DNA of 51,372 bases from Coriobacteriia bacterium (GCA_009784345.1 WRBW01000004.1:1-51372); one strand, 5' to 3'. Shown: positions 24,784-33,566, counted from the first letter of the stretch. The notes: generated by a model not told the origin, from the letters alone. Numbers and translations are program-made.

Positions 24784-24861
24784 GGGCGCGCGGGGACGCG
24801 CGCCCCTACAAAGGTCAAGATCAAGGTCAAACCCGAGACCCCGGCTCGGGGCCGGGGTGAC
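24784..24861. repeat. Composite repeat between rbfA and nrnA: GC palindrome plus REP
   Basis: The perfect palindromic GGGCGCGCGGGGACGCGCGC core (24784-24806) followed by CCTACAAAG is shared, over about 30 bp, with an inverted copy inside mnmA (about 49930-49960). A REP palindrome GACCCCGG...CCGGGGTGAC follows (24837-24861). The gap between rbfA and nrnA is 168 bp and contains no ORF. Confidence 0.7.
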
Positions 24862-24920
24862 GAAGCGAATGTGTTTATGTCTCGCCCTACATTTCAGGTA
24901 TGGTCGTGCTCCGCTGGTTT

Positions 24921-25292
24921 TTACTCGTCGTCTTCTGCAGCGAAAGCTTCGCGACGCTCATCAGCGCTTGCCAGGATGTCTGCAATGCGCTGACCTTCGT
25001 CCAAGGCTTCGTCGATGTGGAAGTTGATCTCTGGCGTGTTGCGCCAACCGACGGCCTTGCCCAGAAGCGAGCGAATACGGCCCTTGGCTGATTCGAGACC
25101 TGCCATCATGTCATCGTAGCGGGCGGGGTCGTTGCTGACAAAGATGTGTGCGATTGATTTGTCAGGGCTGACCTCGACGCCGGTGACGGTCGTCATGAAG
25201 ATGCGTGGGTCGCTGATTTCTCTTTCGATGATCAGGGCTACGGCTGCGCGTGCAGCCTCGTCATTTTTTCTGCTAAAGTTTTGGCGTGCCAT
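24921..25292 (-). CDS. rbfA: Ribosome-binding factor A
   Basis: 30S maturation factor with a KH-like fold acting near 16S helix 1. The start is at ATG 25292 (MARQNFSRK), with AAAGGGGACC upstream; the 35 extra residues of the ORF track are not family-like. The 123 aa carry VALIIEREISDPR (the KH signature region), VEVSPDKSIAHIFVS and the C-terminal PEINFHIDEALDEGQRI. Acidic tail. The gap to the infB stop is 14 bp. Confidence 0.95.
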   Translation of the reverse strand: MARQNFSRKNDEAARAAVALIIEREISDPRIFMTTVTGVEVSPDKSIAHIFVSNDPARYDDMMAGLESAKGRIRSLLGKAVGWRNTPEINFHIDEALDEGQRIADILASADERREAFAAEDDE

Positions 25293-25306
25293 GGGGGGTC
25301 CCCTTT

Positions 25307-27994
25307 CTAGCCTTTTCGGGCTACTTCGATGATGCGGTATCCTTCGATAATGTCTTGTTGTTTCAGGTCTTGGAAGCCTTCGATGCCCACACCGCATTCA
25401 TAGCCGGCGCGTACCGATTTGACATCTTCTTTGAACCTGCGCAGTGAGCCCATGACGCCTTCGAAAATGACGGTCGAGTCGCGCACAATGCGGACCTTGT
25501 CGTCGCGATTGATTTCGCCTTCGAGGACGTAGGAACCTGCGATAACGCCCATTTTGGGTACACGGAACAGTTCGCGGACCTCGATGCGGGCGGTGTCTTC
25601 TTCAATGAACTCTGGTGCCAGCATGCCGACGCGTGCTGCGTTAATTTCTTCAATCGCCTGGTAGATAACGCGGTACAGGCGAACGTCGATTTTCTCTTCA
25701 GCGGCAAGCGTTTTGGCGCCGGGCGTGGGGCGTACGTTAAAACCAATGACGATCGCTGATGACACGGCTGCCAGCTGGATGTCGGTTTCGGTGATACCAC
25801 CAACGGCCGAGTGTACGATGTTGATGCGGACTTCGGTCTGGTCGATTTTTTCCAGCGCGTCGCGCAGGGCTTCGATTGAGCCTTGTACGTCTGCTTTGAC
25901 CACCAGGTTCAGGTCCTTGATCTCACCTGCTTCAATAGCACTGAAGAGGTCGTCCAGTGAGACATGTTTGTGGGTCGATTCCTGTTGACGCAGGCGCAAC
26001 TTCATGGCGCGTGATTCTGCCAGGGCGCGGGCACTGCGTTCGTCTTCAAAGACTAGGAACTCGTCACCGGCGCTGGGCACCTCTTGCAGACCCAGGATTT
26101 CAACCGGTTCTGAAGGGCCAGCCGTTTTAACCTTGCTGCCGTCTGGTGCCATCAGGGCACGTACGCGACCAAAGGCCGTTCCTGCAACCAGGGCATCTGA
26201 CCCGCGCAGGGTACCACGCTGAACCAGCACGGTTGCAACCGGTCCGCGACCCTTGTCGAGTTTTGCCTCGATGACGGTACCAAAGGCCTGCGTATTAGGA
26301 TTAGCCTTCAGTTCCAGCATATCTGCCTGAATCAACAGCATTTCCAGCAGGTCATCGATACCGATGCGCTTTTTGGCGCTGATGTTGACAAAGATATTGG
26401 TGCCACCCCAGTCTTCAGGGACGACTTCGTATTCAGTCAGCATTTGGCGGACGCGATCAGGGTTTGCGCCGTCTTTGTCGATCTTGTTGACGGCAACGAC
26501 GATGGGCACACCTGCAGCCTTTGCGTGGCTAATAGCCTCGATAGTCTGAGGCATGACGCCGTCGTCAGCTGCAACCACCAAGATGACGATGTCAGTAATA
26601 TTGGCACCACGGGCACGCATGGCGGTAAAGGCCTCGTGACCAGGGGTGTCGATAAAGGTGATCTTGCGACCATTTTTCTGCACGACACTTGCACCAATGT
26701 GCTGGGTGATGCCACCGGCTTCGGTGTCAACAATACCCGTTTCGCGAATGGCGTCGAGCAGCGAGGTTTTACCGTGGTCAACGTGACCCATAACCGTAAC
26801 TACCGGGCTGCGTGTCTCGAGATCTTCAGGCTTGTCTTCGTCAAAGGTCCAGGTCATTTCGTCTTCTGGTCTTTGAATCGTAACCTTGCGCTCGAGGTCG
26901 TCAGCCAGCAAGTCAATCAGTTCATTGCTGATGGGTTCTGTAACTGTGAGCGGAGTACCCAGCATAAAGAGAGTTTTGATCAGGTCATTTGCAGGAACCT
27001 CGAGGGCTTCTGCGAATTCACCCAGACTTAGGCCTTCCGTAACGGTAATAGCCTTGCCGCCAGCAGGTAGCGAAGTTTCATCGCTACCGGCCTCTGACGC
27101 ATCGCGAATCAGCTCGTCTTCGGCACTGGCCTTACCCTTTTTCTTCTTTTTCTTTGCGCGACGAGACTCGCCACCAGCACTTGCTGCTTCAACTTCAGCG
27201 CGCATTTCAGCGAGAACCTTTTCTTTCTGCAGCTTTTCAGCTTGAATCGCCATTTCCTTATAGCGCTGGGCTTCCTCGGCTTCCTTGCGTGCGGCTTTTT
27301 CGCGTTCGAGCCTGTCGTGTTCTGCAGCGATGGCCGCCTCAAGGTTGGTGCGCTTCGTCTGCTTAGGCGCAGGCTTTGCGGCTGGGGCAGCAGGGACTGC
27401 AGGGGCTGGTGCAGCTTTCGCGGGTGCAGCAGGAGCGGGTGCGGAAGCTGGAGCTGCAGCAGGTGCAGCTTCCGCTTCAACAGCGGTCGTCTCCTCAGCT
27501 GCAGGCTTTGCTGCAACAGGCGCAGGCGCAGGTGCACCTCCACCAACGGCAGCAACCGCAGCAACGGCAGCATTAATGGCACCAGCACCAGGCAGGGGTA
27601 TCTTTGCAGCCTCTGCTTCAGCGGCGGCAGCTGCGCGTGCCTGCTCTTCCAAAGCAGCACGTTCTGCCTCGCGAGCCTCACGTTCAGCCTCACGCTGCAA
27701 ACGGGCCGCCTCTTCAACCTTGCGGCGCTCTTCTTCTTCTGCCTTTGCAGCAGCTTCTGCTGCCTCACGCTCTGCGGCCTCTGCAGCTTCTGCGGCTTCA
27801 CGCTCTGCTGCAACCTCAGCCTGACGTTGCGCAATCAGCGGAGCCAACTGCATACGCACGATGTCCACATAGGCATCCACAAGGCTCGATGACGGAGTCT
27901 TCGCCGGAATTCCCAGCTTCTGGATCTCCTCCAACAGCTCCTTGCTCTGCATGCCAAACTCTTTCGCGAGCTCGTGTATTTTCACGCTTGCCAA
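25307..27994 (-). CDS. infB: Translation initiation factor IF-2
   Basis: GTPase that positions fMet-tRNA on the 30S subunit. The track start at 28000 and the codon at 27994 are both TTG; GGGAG is 9 nt from 27994 but only 3 nt from 28000, so 27994 is preferred (895 aa, MASVKIHELAKEFGM). Order: IF2_N domain (1-55), a long Ala/Glu/Pro-rich low-complexity linker to about 270, a second IF2_N-like domain (about 300-355), G-domain with GHVDHGKTSLLDA, DTPGHEAF and NKID, then domains II-IV. It is long, as usual for actinobacteria. It lies 13 bp after ylxR and 14 bp before rbfA. Confidence 0.97.
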   Translation of the reverse strand: MASVKIHELAKEFGMQSKELLEEIQKLGIPAKTPSSSLVDAYVDIVRMQLAPLIAQRQAEVAAEREAAEAAEAAEREAAEAAAKAEEEERRKVEEAARLQREAEREAREAERAALEEQARAAAAAEAEAAKIPLPGAGAINAAVAAVAAVGGGAPAPAPVAAKPAAEETTAVEAEAAPAAAPASAPAPAAPAKAAPAPAVPAAPAAKPAPKQTKRTNLEAAIAAEHDRLEREKAARKEAEEAQRYKEMAIQAEKLQKEKVLAEMRAEVEAASAGGESRRAKKKKKKGKASAEDELIRDASEAGSDETSLPAGGKAITVTEGLSLGEFAEALEVPANDLIKTLFMLGTPLTVTEPISNELIDLLADDLERKVTIQRPEDEMTWTFDEDKPEDLETRSPVVTVMGHVDHGKTSLLDAIRETGIVDTEAGGITQHIGASVVQKNGRKITFIDTPGHEAFTAMRARGANITDIVILVVAADDGVMPQTIEAISHAKAAGVPIVVAVNKIDKDGANPDRVRQMLTEYEVVPEDWGGTNIFVNISAKKRIGIDDLLEMLLIQADMLELKANPNTQAFGTVIEAKLDKGRGPVATVLVQRGTLRGSDALVAGTAFGRVRALMAPDGSKVKTAGPSEPVEILGLQEVPSAGDEFLVFEDERSARALAESRAMKLRLRQQESTHKHVSLDDLFSAIEAGEIKDLNLVVKADVQGSIEALRDALEKIDQTEVRINIVHSAVGGITETDIQLAAVSSAIVIGFNVRPTPGAKTLAAEEKIDVRLYRVIYQAIEEINAARVGMLAPEFIEEDTARIEVRELFRVPKMGVIAGSYVLEGEINRDDKVRIVRDSTVIFEGVMGSLRRFKEDVKSVRAGYECGVGIEGFQDLKQQDIIEGYRIIEVARKG

Positions 27995-28007
27995 GTGCAA
28001 TCACTCC

Positions 28008-28277
28008 CTAGTTCTTCTCTAAAAATAACGCTACGTCTGCACGTAGGCGGTTAACGACATCTTCGTCTTGCGCGGATTTCGGGGCGCGCAATCCCCGCGC
28101 CAAAGCGCCGGTCTTTACTGCTTTTTCAAAGCATTGCGTGGAGGAGTGCGTCCATACTCCCCTACCGGGACTCTTTTTGCTTGCATCGAAGCTGACCTGT
28201 CCGTCGCGGAGCACAAAACGCAAGAGCTCCTCTCGCGCTGCAGTTTTGCGACAGCCTGCACAGCTTCGCTCCGACAC
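28008..28277 (-). CDS. ylxR: YlxR (DUF448) nucleic-acid-binding protein
   Basis: Small RNA-binding protein of the nusA-infB operon. The 89 aa include SCAGCRKTAAREELLRFV near the N-terminus and SPGRGVWTHSSTQCFEKAVK, the GRGxY/W-type nucleic-acid patch. The start is GTG at 28277, directly after the nusA TAA, with GAGGAAA inside the nusA end, so translation is coupled. A GGAGTGCGTCCAT motif copy (28143-28155) lies in its coding region, antisense. Family function is nucleoid-linked regulation in some bacteria; here it is unproved. Confidence 0.9.
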   Translation of the reverse strand: MSERSCAGCRKTAAREELLRFVLRDGQVSFDASKKSPGRGVWTHSSTQCFEKAVKTGALARGLRAPKSAQDEDVVNRLRADVALFLEKN

Positions 28278-29447
28278 TTAGCTTTCCTCAAGGTCTGCGT
28301 GTACGCCGCAGTACAGCGATCCGGGACGGGCGTGGTTGCGACACCTGACGCCGTCCTTTGTGGTGGCAGCACATATGAGGTCTACCTGGTCGAGGTTTTC
28401 CATCGACACGACGGGCAGGACCAGACCTGCAGCCTCAGCCATTTCGACACTCTTGATGTCGATGCGCCATCCGGTCAGCTGTGCTGCCAGACGGGCGTTT
28501 TGACCTTCTTTACCAATGGCCAGCGACAGCTGATCATTGGGAACGATGACGTTTGCCGTGTGTGAGGCTTCGTCGATCATGACGCGGTCAACCTTTGCAG
28601 GTGACAGGGCATTTGCCACAAAGACCTGAGGGTTTTCATCCCAGGCAATGATGTCAATGCGCTCGCCACGCAGGTCAGTTACGACGTTGCGCACGCGGCT
28701 ACCACCTGGTCCAACACAGGCACCTACGGGGTCAAGGCCGGGCTCGCGGCTTGCAACCGCAACCTTAGAGCGCACGCCTGCTTCGCGGACAATGGACTTG
28801 AACTCGACGATGCCGTCATAGACTTCAGGCACTTCGACTTCAAAGAGGCGCTTAATAAGACCGGGATGCTTGCGAGACACGATGATGGGTGATTCGTTAG
28901 CGCGCTGTACGCGGCGCACGTCAACGATGTAGACCTTCACGCGTTCGTTAAAGCGGTAGTGCTCACTAGCTGGGGCTTCACTTGCAGGCAGTTCTGCTTC
29001 GAGGTCATCGCCCAGCTTGATAATCGTAAACTTGCGGTTTGACTGCTGGACAGGACCTGAAACCATTTCACCGATGCGTCCCACGAAGTCTTCAAAGATG
29101 CGCTCGCGACGAGCATCGCGCACCATTTCATTGATGACGTTTTTCGCTTGATGAGCAGCGATACGTGAAACCTCAGGAGGAGTAACGTCCTTCTCCTCAT
29201 ATTCGCGCACTTCACCCTCTTCGGGTTCGGTATCAGGGTCAAAATCGCCCAAAGGAATCATTTCATAGACATAGATGGCACCTGTTTCGCGGTCAAGCAT
29301 GACCTTTGCAGGGTTTTCCAGCTTGAGCACGCGCTCATAGACGGGTGCTAGGTTTTGTTCGAGTTTATCGAGCAGCTCATATTCATCGATGCCATGGGTA
29401 CTGGCGATCTCTTTGAATGCTGCCATAAGTCCAACGCTTGTAGTCAT
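28278..29447 (-). CDS. nusA: NusA transcription factor with extra C-terminal Cys/His motif
   Basis: Binds RNA polymerase and modulates pausing and termination. The start is at ATG 29447 (MTTSVGLMAAFKEIA), with AAAGGA about 9 nt upstream, giving 389 aa. The N-terminal domain is followed by S1 (about 130-200) and KH1-KH2 with DPVGACVGPGGSRVRN and QLSLAIGKEGQNARLAAQLTGW. After KH2 the usual end is replaced by ICAATTKDGVRCRNHARPGS and then LYCGVH (C, C, C, H), resembling the C-x-TKxGxRC-CxxH zinc-knuckle type found in small DUF5763-like proteins (recalled, not searched). This tail is not part of standard NusA. First of the coupled run into ylxR. Confidence 0.95.
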   Translation of the reverse strand: MTTSVGLMAAFKEIASTHGIDEYELLDKLEQNLAPVYERVLKLENPAKVMLDRETGAIYVYEMIPLGDFDPDTEPEEGEVREYEEKDVTPPEVSRIAAHQAKNVINEMVRDARRERIFEDFVGRIGEMVSGPVQQSNRKFTIIKLGDDLEAELPASEAPASEHYRFNERVKVYIVDVRRVQRANESPIIVSRKHPGLIKRLFEVEVPEVYDGIVEFKSIVREAGVRSKVAVASREPGLDPVGACVGPGGSRVRNVVTDLRGERIDIIAWDENPQVFVANALSPAKVDRVMIDEASHTANVIVPNDQLSLAIGKEGQNARLAAQLTGWRIDIKSVEMAEAAGLVLPVVSMENLDQVDLICAATTKDGVRCRNHARPGSLYCGVHADLEES

Positions 29448-29469
29448 GTGCCCAGATCCTTTCCTCGTG

Positions 29470-29754
29470 CTATTCAGTTTTAGCGCGCTTGCTTCGACCA
29501 CCGGGGCTTGAAACCTCCAGGGTGTAGCGCGTTGTTATCGCTTCGTCCAGGGTGCTGCCCAGCCATTTGTTGGCTGCAGCGAGGGCATCAATCGTGATGC
29601 CGCCTTCTACATCTTCAGCTGTGTCAAGGTAGACAATGACGATGGGATTATTGGCCTGACCCTTGACCTCGACGTCTATGAGCTCAAGACCTTCAGACTG
29701 CGCCTGGTCCACCAGGATGTCATAGAGTTCCTGCGAACGCTGTTCTTTATTCAT
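29470..29754 (-). CDS. rimP: RimP ribosome maturation factor, short form lacking the C-terminal domain
   Basis: 16S rRNA/30S assembly factor. From ATG 29754 (MNKEQRSQELYDIL), with GAGGAG upstream, the product is 94 aa: the N-terminal alpha/beta domain through RYTLEVSSPG, then GRSKRAKTE and stop. Typical RimP continues for about 60 residues with an SH3-like domain after SSPG. The nusA start follows 22 bp later, so there is no room for a hidden second part on this strand. The ribosome site plus start is itself a GGAGTGCGTCCAT motif copy (29753-29765). First gene of the rimP-nusA-infB operon. Confidence 0.85.
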   Translation of the reverse strand: MNKEQRSQELYDILVDQAQSEGLELIDVEVKGQANNPIVIVYLDTAEDVEGGITIDALAAANKWLGSTLDEAITTRYTLEVSSPGGRSKRAKTE

Positions 29755-29833
29755 GGACGCACTCCTCAATCATCATCGTTTTATCATTACTGCCGTCGTT
29801 ACTATGTCGTCACAACGGTCATCGCTACATGTG

Positions 29834-29860
29834 AAAAGAAGCGGGTCACAGACCCACTTC
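29834..29860 (-). terminator. Intrinsic terminator between the 29.9-kb membrane gene and rimP
   Basis: A 10-bp stem GAAGTGGGTC/GACCCGCTTC (one G-U pair) with a 3-nt loop, followed by TTTTC on the minus strand. It could end the upstream gene or act as an attenuator in the rimP leader. A perfect palindrome AGCTCGTTCGAGCT lies just upstream at 29888-29901. Confidence 0.65.
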
Positions 29861-29923
29861 CTCTGAAAGCATAATCACGTTAAACACAGCTCGTTCGAGC
29901 TATAAGATGATAGCACAAATGGC

Positions 29924-30223
29924 TTAGGCGATAAAGAGGAAATACTGCGCGGTGGCGAGGCCTGCAGCATAGACGACGCTGAGGCTGGTCCAGGTGATGG
30001 CGCGCGCATTGGTGCTGACAAACCAGCATTTCATCATTTGTCCTGAAGATATGAGCAGGAAAAGAATCGATGGCATGACGGTGAAGACAAAAAGCATGCC
30101 GATTTGGGTCTCGGTGCCAAATCCTGCGAGGAAATTGGTTGCTGGTGAGAGGACAAACCAGCCCACGATGGCAATAATGAGCAGCAGGGCTGCCGACCAG
30201 ATTATTTTCAGTGCGAGATGCAT
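29924..30223 (-). CDS. Small multi-span membrane protein, unknown function
   Basis: Not recognised. From ATG 30223 it has 99 aa with three or four hydrophobic segments (LLIIAIVGWFVLS, MLFVFTVMPSILFLLIS, TSLSVVYAAGLATAQYFLF) and almost no soluble part. The ORF-track start is TTG at 30289, adding 22 residues; neither has a convincing ribosome site, so the start is uncertain. It is separated from rimP by a terminator and divergent from the ABC transporter operon. Confidence 0.6.
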   Translation of the reverse strand: MHLALKIIWSAALLLIIAIVGWFVLSPATNFLAGFGTETQIGMLFVFTVMPSILFLLISSGQMMKCWFVSTNARAITWTSLSVVYAAGLATAQYFLFIA

Positions 30224-30338
30224 GGCTACCAAGCTACCATAGTCAGCTGCTTTCAGCTGCTTTTGTTGGAGGCTTGCTGCCTGGGTCAAAGAAAAACCAC
30301 AAATTGAGGGCGGATTTGAAAATTCGATGCATTTTTAA

Positions 30339-30350
30339 CCCCCTAGGGGG
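30339..30350. promoter_or_regulatory. CCCCCTAGGGGG palindrome, likely CsoR-family operator
   Basis: A perfect 12-bp palindrome directly upstream of the -35 box of the ABC operon, inside TTTTTAACCCCCTAGGGGGC. A G/C tract with AT-rich edges is typical of operators bound by CsoR/RcnR/FrmR-family repressors, and a gene of this family ends the block at 33.6 kb. The link is inference. Confidence 0.55.
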
Positions 30351-30351
30351 C

Positions 30352-30396
30352 TTGTTGAGCAGTGCTAAGAACCCTACACTTTATCCAAGTAAAGTG
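30352..30396 (+). promoter_or_regulatory. Promoter of the ABC importer operon with overlapping inverted repeat
   Basis: TTGTTG (30352-30357), 17-bp spacer, TACACT (30375-30380). A perfect inverted repeat CACTTTA-N6-TAAAGTG (30377-30396) covers the -10 end and start site, a further candidate repressor site or mRNA 5' hairpin. No cobalamin- or other riboswitch signature was seen between here and the start codon at 30469. Confidence 0.55.
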
Positions 30397-30468
30397 AATG
30401 CTCGAGGGGATCGCCACACCATCTAGGTAAGACAAACGAGAAAAGACGAGCAAAAAGGGGAAGAATTC

Positions 30469-31635
30469 ATGTTGAAATCAAAGAGGAGCTTGCTGTCAAA
30501 GGGTATGCTAGCGGCTGTTGTTGCCGCAGTGCTTGCGCTGGGACTTTTTGCGCTGATGGGCTGTGGTGGCGCAGGCGAGAGTGCAGCTGATGAGTCTGCA
30601 GCTGCGGCTGTCGATGAGCCCACTACTACGCGCACCATTACGGACGTCGTGGGGCGCGAGGTCGAAATACCTGCCAGTCCCGAAAACATTATTGCCATTG
30701 GCGTTGGGGGTCCGCGCATGGCCGCCTATCTTGACGTCATGGACCTGCTGGTGGGAGCTGAAGACAGCGACATCGATGAAGTTGTCGTCTTGCGCGACTA
30801 CAATCCCGTCTGGCATGACTGGCTGGCGACCTTGCCTAGCGTGGGGCAGGGCGGCGGCAGCGGTAACAACAATGCCTACCCCGAAGAAATCATTAAGTTG
30901 GCGCCTGACGTCATCATTGCCGGCTTTGACCTTGAAGCCGCTGATGAACTCCAGGCGCAGACCAACATTCCCGTCGTGTCGATTCGCCACAACACGGGGC
31001 TTGCCACCGATTCACAGCTTGAGGCTCTGCGGGTCTTTGCTGAGGTCGTGGGCGCACAGGATCGCTACGATGAGCTGACAGCCTTTATTGCTGACATGAA
31101 GGCAGACCTCGACGCGCGCACCGCAGACATTCCTGATGCAGACAAGCCCAGCGTTTATGCAGGCGCGGTGACCTGGAACGGGCGTCGCGGTTTTGCCGGC
31201 ACTTACGCAGACTTTGGACCTTTGGTGGCCGTTCACGCTGACAATGTAGCTGACCAGTCGGGCATGGACGGCTTTTTCGAGGCAGACTTCGAGGCCATTG
31301 TGGTCTGGGATCCCGATGTGATTTTCTTAGACCCCGGCAACATGGACCTAGTCAATGCAGAATATGCGGCAAATCCTGACTATTTTAGCTCGCTGCGGGC
31401 GGTTCGTGATGGACGCGTCTACACCATGCCCGCCTTTAACTTTGCGGGCACCAACCTGACCTATGCCTTTATCAATGCCTATTTTGCGGGCATTACCTTG
31501 TACCCCGAGGCCTTTGCTGACATCACTATCGAGGACAAAGCAGCAGACATCCTGACCATGTTTTTGGGCGAAGACACTTCTGCTGTCATGGCAGATGGTG
31601 GCCTCTTCTATGGACCGCTGACCATTGGCCAGTAA
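30469..31635 (+). CDS. ABC transporter substrate-binding lipoprotein (iron/metal-chelate type)
   Basis: Surface receptor that feeds the FecCD permease and ATPase downstream. The 388 aa have a signal with LFALMGC lipobox, then a Ser/Ala/Glu linker, and the class III binding protein start TRTITDVVGREVEIPASPENIIAI. The two-lobe core of TroA/FhuD form follows, with PDVIIAGFD and WDPDVIFLDPG. AAAGGGGAAG precedes the ATG. Substrate could be ferric siderophore, haem, cobalamin or metal chelate; sequence alone does not decide. Ends 11 bp inside the permease gene. Confidence 0.85.
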   Translation: MLKSKRSLLSKGMLAAVVAAVLALGLFALMGCGGAGESAADESAAAAVDEPTTTRTITDVVGREVEIPASPENIIAIGVGGPRMAAYLDVMDLLVGAEDSDIDEVVVLRDYNPVWHDWLATLPSVGQGGGSGNNNAYPEEIIKLAPDVIIAGFDLEAADELQAQTNIPVVSIRHNTGLATDSQLEALRVFAEVVGAQDRYDELTAFIADMKADLDARTADIPDADKPSVYAGAVTWNGRRGFAGTYADFGPLVAVHADNVADQSGMDGFFEADFEAIVVWDPDVIFLDPGNMDLVNAEYAANPDYFSSLRAVRDGRVYTMPAFNFAGTNLTYAFINAYFAGITLYPEAFADITIEDKAADILTMFLGEDTSAVMADGGLFYGPLTIGQ

Positions 31636-32770
31636 TAGCTATCACAAAGAGCACGACCACCGTAGTGACAGCCGTCACGGGCTTGACCACAGTCATACCC
31701 ATGAACATGACCACTACGGTGATTACCGCCGCTATATAGCGCGCAAGTGGGTCTTTTTGTTTGTGCTGCTTGCGCTGCTGGCTGCCGTCATTGTGGTATC
31801 TGCCAGTGTTGGGTCATCAGGGATATCTGTGCTTGAAGTTGCCCGCGCGCTGGTCGGTGGCGGAGAGGAGACCAGCCGCACCATCGTGTGGAACGTGCGC
31901 GTGCCCCAGATAGCAACAGGCATTGCGGTGGGCATTGCCCTTGCCATGGCAGGGGCTGTCATGCAAAACGTGCTGCGAAACCCGCTGGCTTCGGCCTCGA
32001 CCCTGGGAATTGCCCAGGGTGCGTCATTTGGTGCGGCGGTAGCGATTGTCTTCTTTCAAGCAGGCGTGCAGCTGGGTGCTGCCAGTGCCGTTACGCACAC
32101 TATCACCAGCCCCTACCTGGTGGTCATCTTTGCCTTTTTGGGCGGCATTGCGACGACGGCTATAATCTTGCTACTGTCGCGGGTGGCAGGCGTGAGCCCG
32201 ACCTCGTTGATACTGGCAGGTGTGGCGCTGTCTGCCCTCTTTACGGCATCGACGGCACTGATTCAGTATTTTGCTGACGATGTGCGCATTGCAAGTATCG
32301 TGCACTGGACCTTTGGTAGCCTCAGCCGTGCCGGCTGGACAGAGATTGCCATCATTTTTGCCTTTAACGCCATTGCTTTTGTGTACTTTACCTACAACCG
32401 CTGGAACTACAATGCGCTTGAAAGCGGGACCGCCACGGCAAAGAGCCTCGGGGTCAACGTCGATAGCTTGATACTGGTGGGCATGGTGGTAAGTACGCTC
32501 ATTTCAGCGGTCGCCATCGCCTTTGTGGGGACCATTAACTTCATAGGTCTTATCGCCCCCCATATTGTGCGACGCTTCATCGGAAATGACTATCGATTCT
32601 TGATACCAGCATCAGCACTGATGGGTGCCGTCATCATACTGGTCGCAGATATTGCTTCGCGCACTATTGCCTCGCCGGCGCTGCTTCCCATTGGTGCTTT
32701 GACCTCCTTTATGGGGGCGCCGTTGTTTTTGTACCTGATTATTCGCCAGGGCAAACAGGGTCAAGCATGA
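31625..32770 (+). CDS. FecCD-type ABC permease with His-rich N-terminus
   Basis: Forms the membrane channel of the importer. Start TTG at 31625, overlapping the lipoprotein stop by 11 bp; no later start codon exists before the first span, so TTG is favoured. The 381 aa begin with about 30 residues holding a dozen histidines (HKEHDHRSDSRHG, then HSHTHEHDHYGD) facing the cytoplasm, then about ten spans of the BtuC/FecCD fold, with LEVARALVGGGEET and the NPLASASTLGIAQGASFGA and FVGTINFIGLIAPHIVRRF family signatures. A His-rich front on a permease is unusual and suggests metal binding or sensing. ATPase follows. Confidence 0.9.
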   Translation: MASNSYHKEHDHRSDSRHGLDHSHTHEHDHYGDYRRYIARKWVFLFVLLALLAAVIVVSASVGSSGISVLEVARALVGGGEETSRTIVWNVRVPQIATGIAVGIALAMAGAVMQNVLRNPLASASTLGIAQGASFGAAVAIVFFQAGVQLGAASAVTHTITSPYLVVIFAFLGGIATTAIILLLSRVAGVSPTSLILAGVALSALFTASTALIQYFADDVRIASIVHWTFGSLSRAGWTEIAIIFAFNAIAFVYFTYNRWNYNALESGTATAKSLGVNVDSLILVGMVVSTLISAVAIAFVGTINFIGLIAPHIVRRFIGNDYRFLIPASALMGAVIILVADIASRTIASPALLPIGALTSFMGAPLFLYLIIRQGKQGQA

Positions 32771-32783
32771 GCAGGTGTTGTGC

Positions 32784-33566
32784 ATGAGCTGCCTGAAGCC
32801 GACAGCAGAAAACCCCATGATTTCGGTGCGCGGAATCAGTCATGCCTACGGAGATAAGCAGGTCTTGCGCGGTGTGAGCTTTGATGCCCAGGCAGGCGAA
32901 GTTGTCGCCATTTTGGGCAACAATGGCGCTGGCAAAAGCACGCTCATTACCTGCATTAATAAGATTCGTAGCCCAAAGTCTGGCAGCGTCGTTGTCGCCG
33001 GTCAGGACTTCTATGAGATGTCACGCATCGAGCGTGCTCGCCATATGTCCTACGTCGCCCAGAAAAGCGAGGCTCACCAGATAACGGTCTTCGATGCGAT
33101 ACTGCTGGGTCGCAAGCCCTATATTAAATGGGGTCTGGGGCCTGAAGACATCGACAAATGCAATGCCGTCATTGAACACATGGGGCTTGAAGACTTCAAG
33201 CTGCGTATGATAGACGAGCTATCAGGTGGCGAGCTACAAAAAGTCATGTTGGCACGTGCCCTCGTGCAAGAACCGCAAGTCCTGCTGCTGGATGAGCCTA
33301 CCAGCAACCTCGACCCTAAAAACCAACACGCCGTGCTGTCTTTTGTTCATGACATCGCGCGTTCTCACAACATAACGGTGCTGGTCGTTTTGCACGACGT
33401 CAGCCACGCACTGCGTTACTGCGATAAGTTCCTGATGCTGCAAGGCGGGCAGGTCTATAGCTATGGTGACGCGAGCAGCGTAACCGAACAGGCGATTTTC
33501 GACATCTACGGGGTGGAGTCGAGTATTGTCGACATACATGGTCGCAAAGTCGTCGTCGTTAACTAG
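32784..33566 (+). CDS. ABC transporter ATPase (FepC/BtuD-like)
   Basis: Energises the FecCD importer. Walker A GNNGAGKST near residues 42-50, Q-loop in SYVAQKSE, signature LSGGELQKVMLARAL, Walker B VLLLDEPTSNLD, and the H-loop His in VLVVLHDVSHAL: all motors present. The start chosen is ATG 32784 (AGGT eight bases upstream), giving 260 aa; GTG 32775 and ATG 32817 are alternatives. It follows the permease stop by 13 bp. Operon partner genes at 30.5 and 31.6 kb. Confidence 0.92.
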   Translation: MSCLKPTAENPMISVRGISHAYGDKQVLRGVSFDAQAGEVVAILGNNGAGKSTLITCINKIRSPKSGSVVVAGQDFYEMSRIERARHMSYVAQKSEAHQITVFDAILLGRKPYIKWGLGPEDIDKCNAVIEHMGLEDFKLRMIDELSGGELQKVMLARALVQEPQVLLLDEPTSNLDPKNQHAVLSFVHDIARSHNITVLVVLHDVSHALRYCDKFLMLQGGQVYSYGDASSVTEQAIFDIYGVESSIVDIHGRKVVVVN

